DNA from: a virus | Reading direction: 5' to 3' (one strand) | DNA: 64,000 bases | IMG/VR virus record: IMGVR_UViG_3300029267_005544 | Location: 122,451 to 186,450 of that record | Shown: one piece after another, positions 15,438-27,800 of the stretch | Layout of the letters: each line of letters starts with the position of its first letter | Numbering within the stretch: the stretch's first letter is position 1 | The notes under the pieces: model-generated | Database searches by the model: none | Told to the model about the DNA's origin: nothing | Seen by the model: the letters and a program-made list of their open reading frames with translations, nothing else | Position numbers and translations under genes: made by a program

Positions 15438-18400
15438 TTACCGAGAAGCGCATTTGAAATAAGTAAGACCAAGCTTTCTTAAGCGTTCTGTAATAGTTAT
15501 CTTTGCCCAGTTAAAAGCGGAATCAAATGTAGTGCCATCTCCCCAAGGGAAATTAACCCACTCATTGCCGCCATCAATAGCACTTCCAAGGTATTGTATA
15601 TCACTTGAATCTTCATTTATATAATTTACTGGATAGTCGTTATTTCTACGCACTCTTATTCTAAATTTTATTTTATTATTACTATCAATATATCTTTCAA
15701 AATCAGAAATATTATTGGTTCCTTCTTGTGATCTTATATCAATATATCTTTTTACAGATTTTGTTAAATCTATAGGTGATGGTATATTTGTATTAAATGA
15801 AAAATTAGAATTTTTACTTAAATATTTTTCAGGCTTATGTATAGAAAGATATCCAAAATCTCCAGGTAGATTTGTTACGTCGATTAAAGTTTTATCTTTG
15901 ACAAATAAATCTCCTAAGACGCCATCATATCTCATAAAAATTTTATACGCCTCAATACCGCCAACTGGCGCCCATTGTATATAAATAATATGATAATTTT
16001 TTAATATATATGAATCTGACAATACAAAATTTGATTGACCATCAAGACTTGGAGAATTTTGCCATTCAGGTGGAAACCATGGAAAAAAATTAGGATCAAA
16101 AGTGCTTATATAAAATGACCATATATCAGAGAATTCGTTTGTTATAACAGCTCCCGGTGTGCCATCGTCATCAATAGCAAACATATTATCAAGAATAAGT
16201 TCACCAGCAATTTTATTAGTATCTGAAGAAATAACTGATAATGGTCTCCAGTTTCCTGAATTATTATTTCCTATATCGGACTTCATATCCCATATTTCAA
16301 TAACTAAATTCGATTTTGCATCTTGAGTGGTTAAGAATTCAGATCCTGGGACAGTTGTTTCTCCTTTCGTTTGTTGTTGAGATTCAATTGCCATCATGTG
16401 CGCAAAGCCAGAAAAGTAACCATATAGCCATCTTTTTACATCAGGTATTGCACCATTTTTATATTGATATGTCTGAAAATCCTCAAATAAAGTTGATACA
16501 TCTATTTCGCATAAATATGCCGGATTTTCTCTTCCTATAAACGATGAATATTTGTTTTTATCAAACTTCCATTGTCTATTGTCAACAAGTGTAATAAGTT
16601 TTAAATCACTTGAAAAATATGGAAGATATAAATCTGGTTCAATCTCTACTCTTGGTTGCGTTATATTTATTTCATAAGTTCCATATTTTTTAAATTCATC
16701 AATTTGTGATTTTATTAAACTCAATAAATTCCATTCAAGTGGTTGCCATACTAAATGGCCCGGATATTGAATTATTTCATTATGATATTGAGGTTTATAA
16801 ATACCTTCTAAAATAAATGTACGATCATAATAATAATGAACATATCCATCACCAATATTATAAATTTCATCTGATGTATATATTTGCTCAAACAACTCAT
16901 GATGTGAAAAAGAATCATCACCATATGGTGCATATCTTTCATTTGTCGAGTCATATCTTTCATCTTCACCAACAGATGTTGCTTCCCATGATCCAGCATT
17001 GATATAATCAGCTTTATATAATATTTGAGTTGGAAGATATGGATGGTCTGTATTATAATTCATTACAAAGCGCTCATATACAGAACCTGGACAAAATGGA
17101 AATTCAATGTTATAGATAACTTCATACTCCCCATCACGAGAGCGTTTTACTTTAAAATGTGGATTTCGTTCAAGTATTTTTATATAACCATTAACAGCAG
17201 GTAATTTTATCATAGGTCTAAATTTTTCATATTGTTGTATTCTTGTTACAATTGATGTGTCTGTAAGAATTTCAATATCTTCATTTGGTATTGCATTTAT
17301 AGGATCACTATCTCCCGGAGGTGGTGTATTTGTAAATGTATGATTATTACAATAAACGTGAAGATATTCATTATGGCTTGATTGAATATTTCCAGCCTGG
17401 TTAATTATTGTTCTGCATATAAAACCCATCCCAGAAACTTTCATTTCATTATCGCTATACTTTTCAGCTCTCGGACCAAATGAGTTTATGTAAAATTTTC
17501 TATGCTTTCCTGTTCCTATTTTTCCACCAACTAAATCATCGAGGCAAAAGTCCTGACGATGCAATAACGATTCATTATCTTCTCCAAAATTATCATAAAA
17601 AACACTTGGGGCAGAATTAAATAAACCATAATTATCACGAGGATTTTTTATAATAAGAGTGTCAATTATATCAGTATTAACCTCTTCGAGCGCAAGATAT
17701 CTATCAAGCTCTTTTATTAAAGTAAGAGGCGCTTTAATTTTTAAATACATTGCCGGGTCATCAAGAAAATCACTTATACTTGTATGTTGTCTTGGCTCCC
17801 CTTTATAATTTACAAAAGATATTTTTGCTACTTGGCCATTTGCAATTGGTTTTACTGTGAAATACGGCTCTGTCATTACAACAGCAGAATTTCTTCTATT
17901 TCTCTCAGTATCTAAATCCAAACCAACAAGAACATCATCCAAATTAGGATCTTTTTTTAGAAGTATAAACCGCTCAATAGATGCATCCCATTTTGTCATA
18001 TGTTTACATATATTATAAACAATTCTTGATTGGTCATCAGCTTCACCAAGATGTACACCAGAATGAAAAGTTGCTGAGCCAAACCTAGTCAATCTCGATC
18101 CAGTTGATGATGACGAGCCCCAATTAACTAAAACTTTTGCAGGTTCTAAAACTCCATTTTGAGTTATCTCTGGATAAAACTGTATATACCCTTTTGCAGG
18201 TGGGTGCTGCGGCCCAGTGGCATATTCATAATAAGGTGTTATGTATTGCCAGTCAGCGGTTTGATTAACAAAACATTGTACAAATCCAATGTATGGATAA
18301 TATTTATTACTTCCGGATTGAATTTTTCTTTGATGAATGACCCAATTATGAACACTGGTAGGAAAGTGATAAAATTCAGGATTGTCAGCATTGACTTTAT

Positions 18401-19145
18401 AGTCAAACATTCTTATAATGTCATTTTTTCCAGTATAAGGATCAATTATTGATGATATGTCACTATCACCATAGTAATCAGTAAATATAGGTAAAAGTGT
18501 TATATCAAAATCATCTTCATTCAGATAATATTCTTTATATACACCATTGTAGGGAGATATTTTTTTATGATTAACCCATAAATATTGATCATAATACTCA
18601 TATTCTTCACCTTCTGGGTATTTAGCCATATCAAGTTTGTAACCAATAGCATAATAAACTGGAGATCTATATTGGTTGTGACGAATATTAAAATTAACCC
18701 TTGTTCTTAAATAGTCAGGATCTTGCTGTGGATTTGTACTATGAATCAATGGATATAATTCAGAAAAGTTTACATATTCAATAATATCATATTCTGAAAA
18801 TTTTTGACCAACTTTAAAATACTGACGGGTAGACAATTCAGTATAATGTTTTGGAAATGCTGAATAATTATATTCACTAAGAAATGGATATTGCTCATGA
18901 AGCCTTTCTATATTTCCATATTCTTGTTGAAATATATTTCTTTCACTATAAAATGATATATATCCAATATGTCGGTTAATAGATATATTTTCTGCATGCT
19001 TATAAAGAAAATCAGATATCCATGAATACTTATTTATTGAAAAACCTTTTGCTACGCCGGTTGATATTAAATGATGAATATCAGAGAATTCGCTAATAGC
19101 ATCATAATGATATGTTGATCTTTTTGCGTTTATAAGCCTTAACAT
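15438..19145 (-). CDS. Large Tyr-rich structural protein (1235 residues)
   Basis: Unrecognised. The protein is strikingly rich in Tyr, Asn, Phe, Ile and Asp, has no enzyme motif and looks mainly beta, as expected of a large fibre or baseplate-peripheral protein. A possible fibronectin-like unit lies near the C-terminus (IYIQWAPVGGIEAYKIFMRY). It is framed by appendage genes in an unbroken block, with only 2 bases to the upstream gene. A role in adhesion is inferred from position and composition. Confidence 0.65.
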   Translation of the reverse strand: MLRLINAKRSTYHYDAISEFSDIHHLISTGVAKGFSINKYSWISDFLYKHAENISINRHIGYISFYSERNIFQQEYGNIERLHEQYPFLSEYNYSAFPKHYTELSTRQYFKVGQKFSEYDIIEYVNFSELYPLIHSTNPQQDPDYLRTRVNFNIRHNQYRSPVYYAIGYKLDMAKYPEGEEYEYYDQYLWVNHKKISPYNGVYKEYYLNEDDFDITLLPIFTDYYGDSDISSIIDPYTGKNDIIRMFDYKVNADNPEFYHFPTSVHNWVIHQRKIQSGSNKYYPYIGFVQCFVNQTADWQYITPYYEYATGPQHPPAKGYIQFYPEITQNGVLEPAKVLVNWGSSSSTGSRLTRFGSATFHSGVHLGEADDQSRIVYNICKHMTKWDASIERFILLKKDPNLDDVLVGLDLDTERNRRNSAVVMTEPYFTVKPIANGQVAKISFVNYKGEPRQHTSISDFLDDPAMYLKIKAPLTLIKELDRYLALEEVNTDIIDTLIIKNPRDNYGLFNSAPSVFYDNFGEDNESLLHRQDFCLDDLVGGKIGTGKHRKFYINSFGPRAEKYSDNEMKVSGMGFICRTIINQAGNIQSSHNEYLHVYCNNHTFTNTPPPGDSDPINAIPNEDIEILTDTSIVTRIQQYEKFRPMIKLPAVNGYIKILERNPHFKVKRSRDGEYEVIYNIEFPFCPGSVYERFVMNYNTDHPYLPTQILYKADYINAGSWEATSVGEDERYDSTNERYAPYGDDSFSHHELFEQIYTSDEIYNIGDGYVHYYYDRTFILEGIYKPQYHNEIIQYPGHLVWQPLEWNLLSLIKSQIDEFKKYGTYEINITQPRVEIEPDLYLPYFSSDLKLITLVDNRQWKFDKNKYSSFIGRENPAYLCEIDVSTLFEDFQTYQYKNGAIPDVKRWLYGYFSGFAHMMAIESQQQTKGETTVPGSEFLTTQDAKSNLVIEIWDMKSDIGNNNSGNWRPLSVISSDTNKIAGELILDNMFAIDDDGTPGAVITNEFSDIWSFYISTFDPNFFPWFPPEWQNSPSLDGQSNFVLSDSYILKNYHIIYIQWAPVGGIEAYKIFMRYDGVLGDLFVKDKTLIDVTNLPGDFGYLSIHKPEKYLSKNSNFSFNTNIPSPIDLTKSVKRYIDIRSQEGTNNISDFERYIDSNNKIKFRIRVRRNNDYPVNYINEDSSDIQYLGSAIDGGNEWVNFPWGDGTTFDSAFNWAKITITERLRKLGLTYFKCASR

Positions 19146-19147
19146 AA

Positions 19148-20050
19148 TTATCCATTCACTACTGATAAGCCACCGGTACGAACCTCATTAACTATATTTG
19201 TTTTTCCTGACTTGCCTTTATTATAAGTCGGATTTATATATACAAAAAGTTTACTATCAATTTCACTAAAGAAGAATATATATCTTCCATCATCGAATAT
19301 AGTCTTAATCATATTGCCAAAAAAGTCATCAGTTTTAGTTATAACAATTGATAATTTTCCTTTGTCATAATACGCTTCATATTCTGCAAGTTGAATATTA
19401 AATTTATCTGTAGAAAGTTTCAATTCCTGTTCAATAACTTTCATTTTAATAATAACTTTTGATTCTCTAACAAATTCTTCTTTGTATTCTGAATTTGTTA
19501 TAAATTGATACCATAAATCTTCATAGATATCATCTCCAATCATTGGAGTAAATCTCTTGCCAATATGGTCAATGCGAAGCTTGTCTTGAAATATTGATTT
19601 TATTTTGTCAGATGTAAAATGAAGTTGATGCACTTCAAGTTCATATGGGCCAATATCAACAACTCCAGAAATATAAATACGACGATTTCCAATAATATCA
19701 ATAGGAATATCTGTAACAAATTGATTATCTCCACTATCGAGAACCGGAGAAGATTTAAGTGGAATAAAATCATTCTCCATTACTTCGTCAATATCAAATA
19801 ACTGTTCAGTTAAAGGTGTTTCAATAAATTGCGGATCAATATTTGGTTGAGAGTTAATAATATTTGCCATTGGGTGTGAAATATCAAGGCTTCCAGCACC
19901 GTAATTATATGTCATAAGGTTATAAATCACATCCCCCACTGGAGTATCAGTGGTAGAAAAGTCTAAATCACTGTCACTATATGATATAACAATGGAATTT
20001 TGTATTTCATTTCCATTATTTCCATTTTTTACTAATTGTAAATTAGACAT
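19148..20050 (-). CDS. Structural protein (300 residues)
   Basis: Unrecognised. N-terminal half contains segments reminiscent of beta-helix ends (SSPVLDSGDNQFVTDIPID and YISGVVDIGPYELEV; the phrase VDIGPYE is common at the end of pectate-lyase-like repeats). The C-terminal half is mixed. It may continue or cap the beta-helical adhesins encoded around it. Confidence 0.6.
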   Translation of the reverse strand: MSNLQLVKNGNNGNEIQNSIVISYSDSDLDFSTTDTPVGDVIYNLMTYNYGAGSLDISHPMANIINSQPNIDPQFIETPLTEQLFDIDEVMENDFIPLKSSPVLDSGDNQFVTDIPIDIIGNRRIYISGVVDIGPYELEVHQLHFTSDKIKSIFQDKLRIDHIGKRFTPMIGDDIYEDLWYQFITNSEYKEEFVRESKVIIKMKVIEQELKLSTDKFNIQLAEYEAYYDKGKLSIVITKTDDFFGNMIKTIFDDGRYIFFFSEIDSKLFVYINPTYNKGKSGKTNIVNEVRTGGLSVVNG

Positions 20051-20063
20051 ATATTACTTTCTA

Positions 20064-20585
20064 TTATGCTGGTGTTATTCTTGTTCTTTCTCCGCTGTCT
20101 TCATCAACATGAACAACAAATAATGGCGTTACATTGTCTCGTTTATAGAATGTAATATCACCGGAAGATGGTGTATCTTTCAAGAAGCGCCCATTAGCCA
20201 TCGCCATTAAAAATTCATTAATAGATTCAACTGTAACACCATCAATAATAGTATTTGAATCAACAAACTGATGCATGGCATTTTGGTCCCCATACGTTTC
20301 AATAATAATAAAATCGTCGAGCCATACTTTTGGATCTGTTTGATCTACAATTGGAATTCTCATACTTTTTCCAGTAAGCTCTGCAGCATCGAGGGTTAAT
20401 CTATACCCTTGATCTACTAAAATAAATCCATTAATAGTATTTGATTCTGACCCTCCATCAATTGATATTTTTGTATCACCGGCAACATGAATTGCTGTGG
20501 TAATTAAATTGACACCAGTTGGATCAAATAATGAAAAATCAATTACAGATGCTGTAGCGTATCTTCTTAATAATTTCATTGGCAT
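20064..20585 (-). CDS. Small structural protein (173 residues)
   Basis: Strand-rich, acidic, without enzyme motif. The start (MKLLRRYATASVIDFSLFDPTG) and the end (DITFYKRDNVTPLFVVHVDE) resemble small accessory tail proteins that precede adhesins in other large phages. This is resemblance by eye, so the role is tentative. Confidence 0.6.
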   Translation of the reverse strand: MPMKLLRRYATASVIDFSLFDPTGVNLITTAIHVAGDTKISIDGGSESNTINGFILVDQGYRLTLDAAELTGKSMRIPIVDQTDPKVWLDDFIIIETYGDQNAMHQFVDSNTIIDGVTVESINEFLMAMANGRFLKDTPSSGDITFYKRDNVTPLFVVHVDEDSGERTRITPA

Positions 20586-20599
20586 AATTTTTCCCCTTT

Positions 20600-21856
20600 T
20601 TAAAATCCATCATCAATTGTATCTCTTCTTCTACGAAGGGCCGCAATAGTATTTTCAATATCAATATAATCTGTTTTTGTTATTGTCGCAAAATCCTCAT
20701 TTATAAAAGATTCTGCCGTTTCTGTGCTATTGTTGGCTATGGTAACAAACTTATCATTTCCATATGCAATACCACGATAGCTCCTGTTATCAAAAGTTCC
20801 TATTATCGTTGCTTCTTTCCAATTAATACCATCAGTAGAATACGCTGTTTTTGTTAAACTTGGGGCTAATGATGGATTGGTCATAAAAAATTTACCATCA
20901 GCAAATGTTATATGAGCCCAATTCGATCCAAATCCAACATTATGAACAGTCCAGTTTATCAAATCAGTTGATATTAAAACTTGAGAGGGAAGGTATCGGC
21001 CTCTTGTTAATACATATATGCCATTACCATAAGCTATACTTGCCGGATGAGGAATATTACCATCAATCGTGACTGGTAGTGTTCTAACGGTTACATCCGT
21101 TGCGTTTGTCGAAGTAATATATAAATTACCAGCACCACCGCTAAGATTCCCTGGCATAAAAAAATATCCATTAACAAATTCAACCCTTCTAAAACTATAA
21201 CCACCAGGGATTGTTCCATGAACAGTGCATGGATAAAAATTAATTCCATTTAATGAATATCTTGGAAGAGTAGAAAAGCCTATTAAATATCTACCATTAC
21301 CAAATGCAATATCATCCATAAATGGCAATTGAGGTGTAATAGTTCGTAAACTCCAATTTATCCCATCTGGAGATATTGGAACTTTACTTGTTCCTGTTCC
21401 GTATAAATCCATTTGTTGTCCAACTATTATGAAATTACTTCCATCCCAAGTAATTCCATAAACTAAAGGGGCATTTGGAGGATTGGGTTGTGGATATGTA
21501 CTTGACACCCAAGTAATCCCATCAGTAGATGATTTTACTGTCATGCCAGATCCACCATGCTGTGTTGTTATAAACCTTCCATTTGCAAAAATTAATCTAT
21601 CCCAGGTTCCTGAATAATTATTATGTATCTGAAATGCAAAATATTTGTTAATAATTTTTAATGTTGGTGAATAAACCGCCCCTGTAAGATATGTGTGTAA
21701 AGGGTTTTGTAAATTTGAAACACCGGAATCTCCAAAACTCCATTCCCAATCTGTAATAACGCTATCACCATCAACAGTTGATTCATCTGTAAATTGAACC
21801 GATAATGGCCTTACTCCAGAAAGTGGAAAAGCAGAAAAATCAGCATATAAACCCAT
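20600..21856 (-). CDS. PKD domain fused to a seven-blade beta-propeller-like region
   Basis: A 418-residue protein. Residues ~1-75 form a PKD-like domain (VRPLSVQFTDES ... DWEWSFGD). The remainder repeats a [FY]xxGxx[FY] unit seven times (FANGRF, TWDGSNF, FGNGRYL, FVNGYFF, YGNGIYV, FADGKFF, YGNDKFV) with accompanying STDGI-N-W motifs, as expected for a seven-bladed propeller. Such pairs bind glycans or proteins on surfaces, so this is probably a receptor-binding appendage. No signal peptide, in agreement with a virion part. Confidence 0.65.
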   Translation of the reverse strand: MGLYADFSAFPLSGVRPLSVQFTDESTVDGDSVITDWEWSFGDSGVSNLQNPLHTYLTGAVYSPTLKIINKYFAFQIHNNYSGTWDRLIFANGRFITTQHGGSGMTVKSSTDGITWVSSTYPQPNPPNAPLVYGITWDGSNFIIVGQQMDLYGTGTSKVPISPDGINWSLRTITPQLPFMDDIAFGNGRYLIGFSTLPRYSLNGINFYPCTVHGTIPGGYSFRRVEFVNGYFFMPGNLSGGAGNLYITSTNATDVTVRTLPVTIDGNIPHPASIAYGNGIYVLTRGRYLPSQVLISTDLINWTVHNVGFGSNWAHITFADGKFFMTNPSLAPSLTKTAYSTDGINWKEATIIGTFDNRSYRGIAYGNDKFVTIANNSTETAESFINEDFATITKTDYIDIENTIAALRRRRDTIDDGF

Positions 21857-21858
21857 AA

Positions 21859-24800
21859 TTATCCATTTCTATATATTAGAATAGAATTAATTACACAAAT
21901 AGTTGCATCTGCAATATTATCAATTATACTATCCTTATTTACTTGAACAATAGAATTTATAAATTTAAGTGCTTTCGTGGCGGCAGTATTATTTAAAAGA
22001 TAGCCTTGAGCAGCAGATGCATCGCTATATACTTTCATACCATCATATGTTAACATGGCTTGGTCGCTTATATCATCAGCTATAGGGCCAACATATATAT
22101 GTGATGCCGGGCCAAGATGAGCTTCAGGTGGATATGTTTTTATAGTAACCGTTCTCGGGTTTCTATTTTGAAGTTCAAATGTCCCAGATTTAGTTACACC
22201 GCCTTGTACATAAATTATAACATTATCAGTAGTTGGTAGTGAAGCAAGAAAGGCATTTATATGATAATCAGGATCGACACCTTCAATCCCAGTAAATTGA
22301 TATAATGGATTAATGTATGGTAAATAATTTGCCTCATCAAGGCGAAGATGAATTATTAACAATGGATATTCCATTGATTCAAACCCAACACCATCTATCT
22401 CAATAGGTCCAGTAACAAGCTCGCCTGTGCCTATTATATCAACAACTTCAAAAGCTCCAACATCATAATCTCCTAAATCTCTTAATCTACCACCAATGTC
22501 ATCGATATAAGAATATAGCCAATCTGTACTCATATCAATAGCACTGTCTACAGCAAATCCGTCTCTGATTTTATTGAGATTATAATTATCAGGTCTATCA
22601 ATAAATTTGACATATTGCTCTTTTATATTACCAGTACCAGGAAATAACCATGATGAAAAATCACTACTGATACAATTATATAGAGCAAGTCTGCCAAAAT
22701 AATTTTCAAATGTAGAAACGTAATCACGATATCTTGAATCTTGAGCTATATTATTTCTTAACTCAACAGAAAGGCCATCAGAATAATCATCATCAGCTTT
22801 TTCTAAATAAAATGCTCTTAAGCAATTTACTACAGTATTATTATTTATACGTTGCAACGATGAGAATCCTGGATTGAGATTTGCTTTTACCATAATTCCA
22901 TTTTTAGAACAATCATAAACAAGATTGTTGAATATAATATCTTCAGGGTTAATTCCTGTTTCAATTACAATTCCATTTCCTTGACAATCTTTAATTACAT
23001 TATAACCAATATATGCATCTTTACAGTCAAATAAATTAATACCATCTTTATTTAACCCATTTGCATTTATGAGCAATCCTTCTATTTCTATATATTGTGC
23101 CTGAAAAAAATATATTGAAGAAATGCTTTCATTAAATTCTTCCGGCTCAAATCTGAATCCTTCATCATATAATCCATCATGCCGTTGTGAATTATTACAT
23201 TCAGTAATAGTATTATATGGTGTTGTAATTTTTAAGTTATGATGTTTATCAAAACTCATTAATGATGAATTAATAGCCTGTTGTACAGATCTCCCGATGC
23301 CCTCATTATAACAAGCAAGTATTAAATAAACACCAACATTTGATAAAGATGTATTATCAAAATATGTGGTACTTATTATTCCAGAATCATCAAGAGCTTC
23401 GTATAATGTATTAAAAATACGATTTATACTAAATACAGTACCTGAGCGGGCTAGTATCATATTACCCTGATAATCAACAACTTCCCATCTTGTTTCATTA
23501 ATTTTTTCAATGATAATACAACCATTTGAAAAAGGATTTCCGGTATCTATTATTTGGCTACCTATTCCCATGCTAAGTTTTGTTTGCGGAATATAAAAAT
23601 CGATATAACTCTTCCCATTCAATTCAATAATATTATATGTAAGCGCTACGGATAAAGGCTTTGTTTGGTGATCAATACTTGTGTCACCTATTGCATACAC
23701 AACCTTTTTTGATTGATATTCGAGAGACCCTCTATCCCATTTTCTAAGACGTGGAGTGCTTCCACCATCTATATCAAATGGATAATCTGGATTATGAAGA
23801 AGGTGTTTTGCCGACCATATTGCTAAATCATCATATAATAAATTGAGATGATAATTACGAGATTCTGCAGCACCGGTTTTTTGTATAAAAGTAAGTGTAA
23901 GGCTATTTATATTTTTATTTTCATCATTAACAATTAATGAAGTATCGCTTGCTATACAATATTCAGCTGTTGTACCATCATAATAATCGCCGGCTGTCCC
24001 GCGCTGACCAATATTGTTAATCATAATATCAGAAGGTGCATTGTGATAGCAATAATTGCCACATTCATCGATTGTATTGTTATAAAGAATATCAGTATTT
24101 GAAGTAACAATACCGTCAACTGGCAAAAGGGCGGCAGTATTATTAATGTAAATATTATTTGAATTTCTACCTACTATTTTTGTTCCGCCGGGAAGCGGCT
24201 CAGACGCTACCCACAAATCTATATAACTAAAACCATGTGACTTAGGACCTTCAACCTCTATCCAATGACTGCCAGACCATGATACAACTGTTCCTGGATG
24301 CTTACGCCATTTTTTAGAACCAAGACCGTCACCATCATTAAAATCATCAAGGTAATAAAGTGAAGTTGTGCTATCTTCACCAGAATCATCAACATATAAA
24401 CCTTCTGTTGTAATAGTCCCGCCACGCACTAACCGAACTTTATATTCCCGGTTAAATTTCCAAGGAAAGTTGAGTGATGACCCGCCAAAGTTAAAAGCAC
24501 CATTTTCCCAGTTGCACTCCGCTTTAATACCACCACTATCCTCAAGAATAAAACGTAATTTCTGTCCTATTGAATCATCTGCACCAAGTCTTATACCAAA
24601 TTCATAATCGAAGTCGCCTGATTTCAATGTTCCTGAATCTGTAAGCTCATCTTTAACGCCTACTTGCGCCCATTTAGGCACGGCAACATAACCGAGTCCT
24701 GATACATTTCTCAGTTCCCAATTATTATAAAAATTTGATACCCATATGTCATTTCGTATTGATCCTGTGAAATGGTCTCCTGTAAAATCATCATGCCCCA

Positions 24801-27800
24801 TATCATTAGGAACCACTCCATTATCACCAAGATAAAAATAATTATTTACAAATTTACAGTTATTGGCCCTATAAAGTCTCAATGAATCTTTATTGCCGGT
24901 TGTATCTCCCGCAATACTTATACCATCAATAATTGTATTATCAACATATAAACTTATAGCATGCCTTGTTCCAAGCGATCTAATCTGCGCAAGATGGCTT
25001 GCTGTGATAAAATTTCCACCATGAGCCTGAGACACATTGCATTCAGTTCTCATATTACTTGGGGTAAATAATCTTAAATAATTATTCTCATCAGTATCAA
25101 AACCCCTTATAATAGTGGCATTTTGATATTGCTCGTGTCTATACATGGAAATGTTTAATCTGTATCTGGCGGTTCTCAAATAATTAAATGGATTATTGTT
25201 ATCTCCGATAAATTGCTGAACACTTTCAGAATCAGTATCATCAAATAAATACCACATTTCTCTTGTAAGCGCTCTTCGAATTGAGTTTAAATCAGTTTCA
25301 TCACTCGTATTTTCTGGAATGGATCCAAATTTATCACGGACCTCCCAAGAAGTATCAGATATTTTTTGATACAGATAACAAATTTTATTATCAATATCAT
25401 AATCAACTTTATCACCTATACCCATTTTATCGTGATTTTGTGGTTGAGAAAAAGACATTACGCCATCTAATATTTCAAGATATGGACTTGTTCCTTTTCT
25501 AAAATTTTCAGTATCATTACGAGCTGCTGAAAAATAGAGATCAATAGTTTCCATATTAATAAAAGAATCTGCACCAATTGACCATTCGTCGCCACCAAGA
25601 AGTTCATTATCGATATCTCTATAAAAAGAATAATATTCGTAATTTCCTGATTCATATATAAATTGATACAGCTCGCTCAATTTTATTCCACGGTTTATTG
25701 CATGCCAATCATTACGATTTAAATGAAAATCCTTTCCAGATTTATCAATAAAATTGAGATTAACATTTGACATACATTCATTATCTGTCCCGGCAGTACT
25801 GTCACTACTTATACATGCTTTTGGTGTTGCTGAGCCGCTGAAACAAGTAGTTTGATCCTGACAAATATTGGCTACATTTTCATCAGTTGCATTTGTTACT
25901 ATAATACCATTGACTGATGCGCCAACAGCAGTATTATTGAATGCACTTCCACCATTTACTTCTATATTTGTACCGGTTTGATCATAAAGAATATTTCCAT
26001 AAGCTCTGTTTCCACATCCGGCAGCGCCTTGGAGTTGTATTCCAATTAAACCAAGTCTTATTACATTATTTTCAACAATAATACCGTCTCTACCAGAATT
26101 AGTACCAATTCCAATTCCTGATATGTGTGGGGGCTCTATAGCCAACCCTCTCACTATGACATGATTAGTACTAATTATATTAATCACAGTTCCAGAAGAG
26201 CCATTTGGCTCATCATCTGAAATTATACGATAACCGTCCCAAATACCAGTATGCATCTGTTGAGACATGCATTGTGTTTTTGTATCCCATGGCGCTTCTA
26301 TATAAATGCGATAAAAAGCTGACGTGGACCATGTATCAATAACAACATCAGCGACATCATCAATATCATCATTATAACACCATACTTTCAAATCAAGGGC
26401 ATCAGATACAATGTCTTTATCACTTATATCTGAAAATTCGGTAATAATATCTGTGATGAAAGCAGATTCTAAACTATTAGAAACACGAGTTATATCAGTA
26501 ACATTTTTTGTTGTGAGATTATTTATCTGATTTCCACTATCGTCAACAACACACCAACGATGCTCAGTCCCCTTCTCAGCAAGATAGCAATAAGCCGGGC
26601 CGCCATCATCATACTGGACCTTATCACCAACACCAATCTGACTGCTTATATCATTAGCACTAAGCTCGGCTATCCCGTTCTCTATTGTAATAGTGCGGTT
26701 TGTTGGGAATTCATCAAGGTTGCCTGATTCAACCCCAACCGAGCAATGTATTGTCTTCTTTCTGAATTTCCATGTATTTGCACCAATTGCCCATCGTTGG
26801 TATATTGCATATTCAGTGCCGACATTATCATATTCAATCTGAAAATTTTCATCAGAAGCAAGGTTAATTCCTTCCATCCGCTCAAGGTCATAAAGTGTTA
26901 TTCTGTAATCTTCTGCTGAAGTATTTATAAATCTTGGAAACAATGTATCTATATTATTTGATCCATAGAAGTTTAATATTGAAGTGTCGTCCGACCAATT
27001 ATTCTCAGCAAGAATTGTTAGTGGGAATACATGTGTGGAATAGTAATTTGCAAGTTCACAGTTAGAAATATCATTGTTTCTTATTACAGCAATATTAGTT
27101 GCCCAATCCTGCTCAACAAGAGTTTCTATATAAATTCCACGTTGACATTCAGTTATTGTATTTTGATACAGATAGTATCTTGCGGCAAGATCAGCCTCAC
27201 TATATTCGAGAAGTGTAACAGCATCTTCCATTCTTGTTTCGGTAAGAGCTGCAACAGGATTTGAGCCATCAGCAGTTATTACTCCCCATGGTGTTCCAAA
27301 CAAGTTTCCGCTCGCTAGGACATCTCCAATACTTGAACCTGAATCTGCAGTGATAACAACCCTTCCCGGAAACCACTCTATTTTATCCACAGATCCTGAA
27401 ACTACTGTAACTGTATATTTTTTAAATATATGGGCATGCCCGAACATTGATGTGATAACAAAACCATTATCAGCCGGTGTTCCAAACTTAGCTTCAAAAT
27501 ATGTCTCAAATGCTGAGCCGTGCTGAATCTCTATACCATTCCTTCCACACCGATAAATAGTGTTCTTTGCAATAAAATTTTCGTTTGATTTTTCTTTTCC
27601 AGTTACAGTAATACCATTGTCTTGGCAGTCTTTTATCAGATTGTTTTCAATAATAGTGTTCTTTGCCCCATCAATCAGAATGCCTTGGATAGAAGAAGAT
27701 ACCTGCACCCCTTTAACAGTACAGAAATCTGCACCGGTCCCAAAAATAATTCCGCTACCGCCCCTGTCTCCATATATTGAATGCGGTTCGTTTATTGGAA

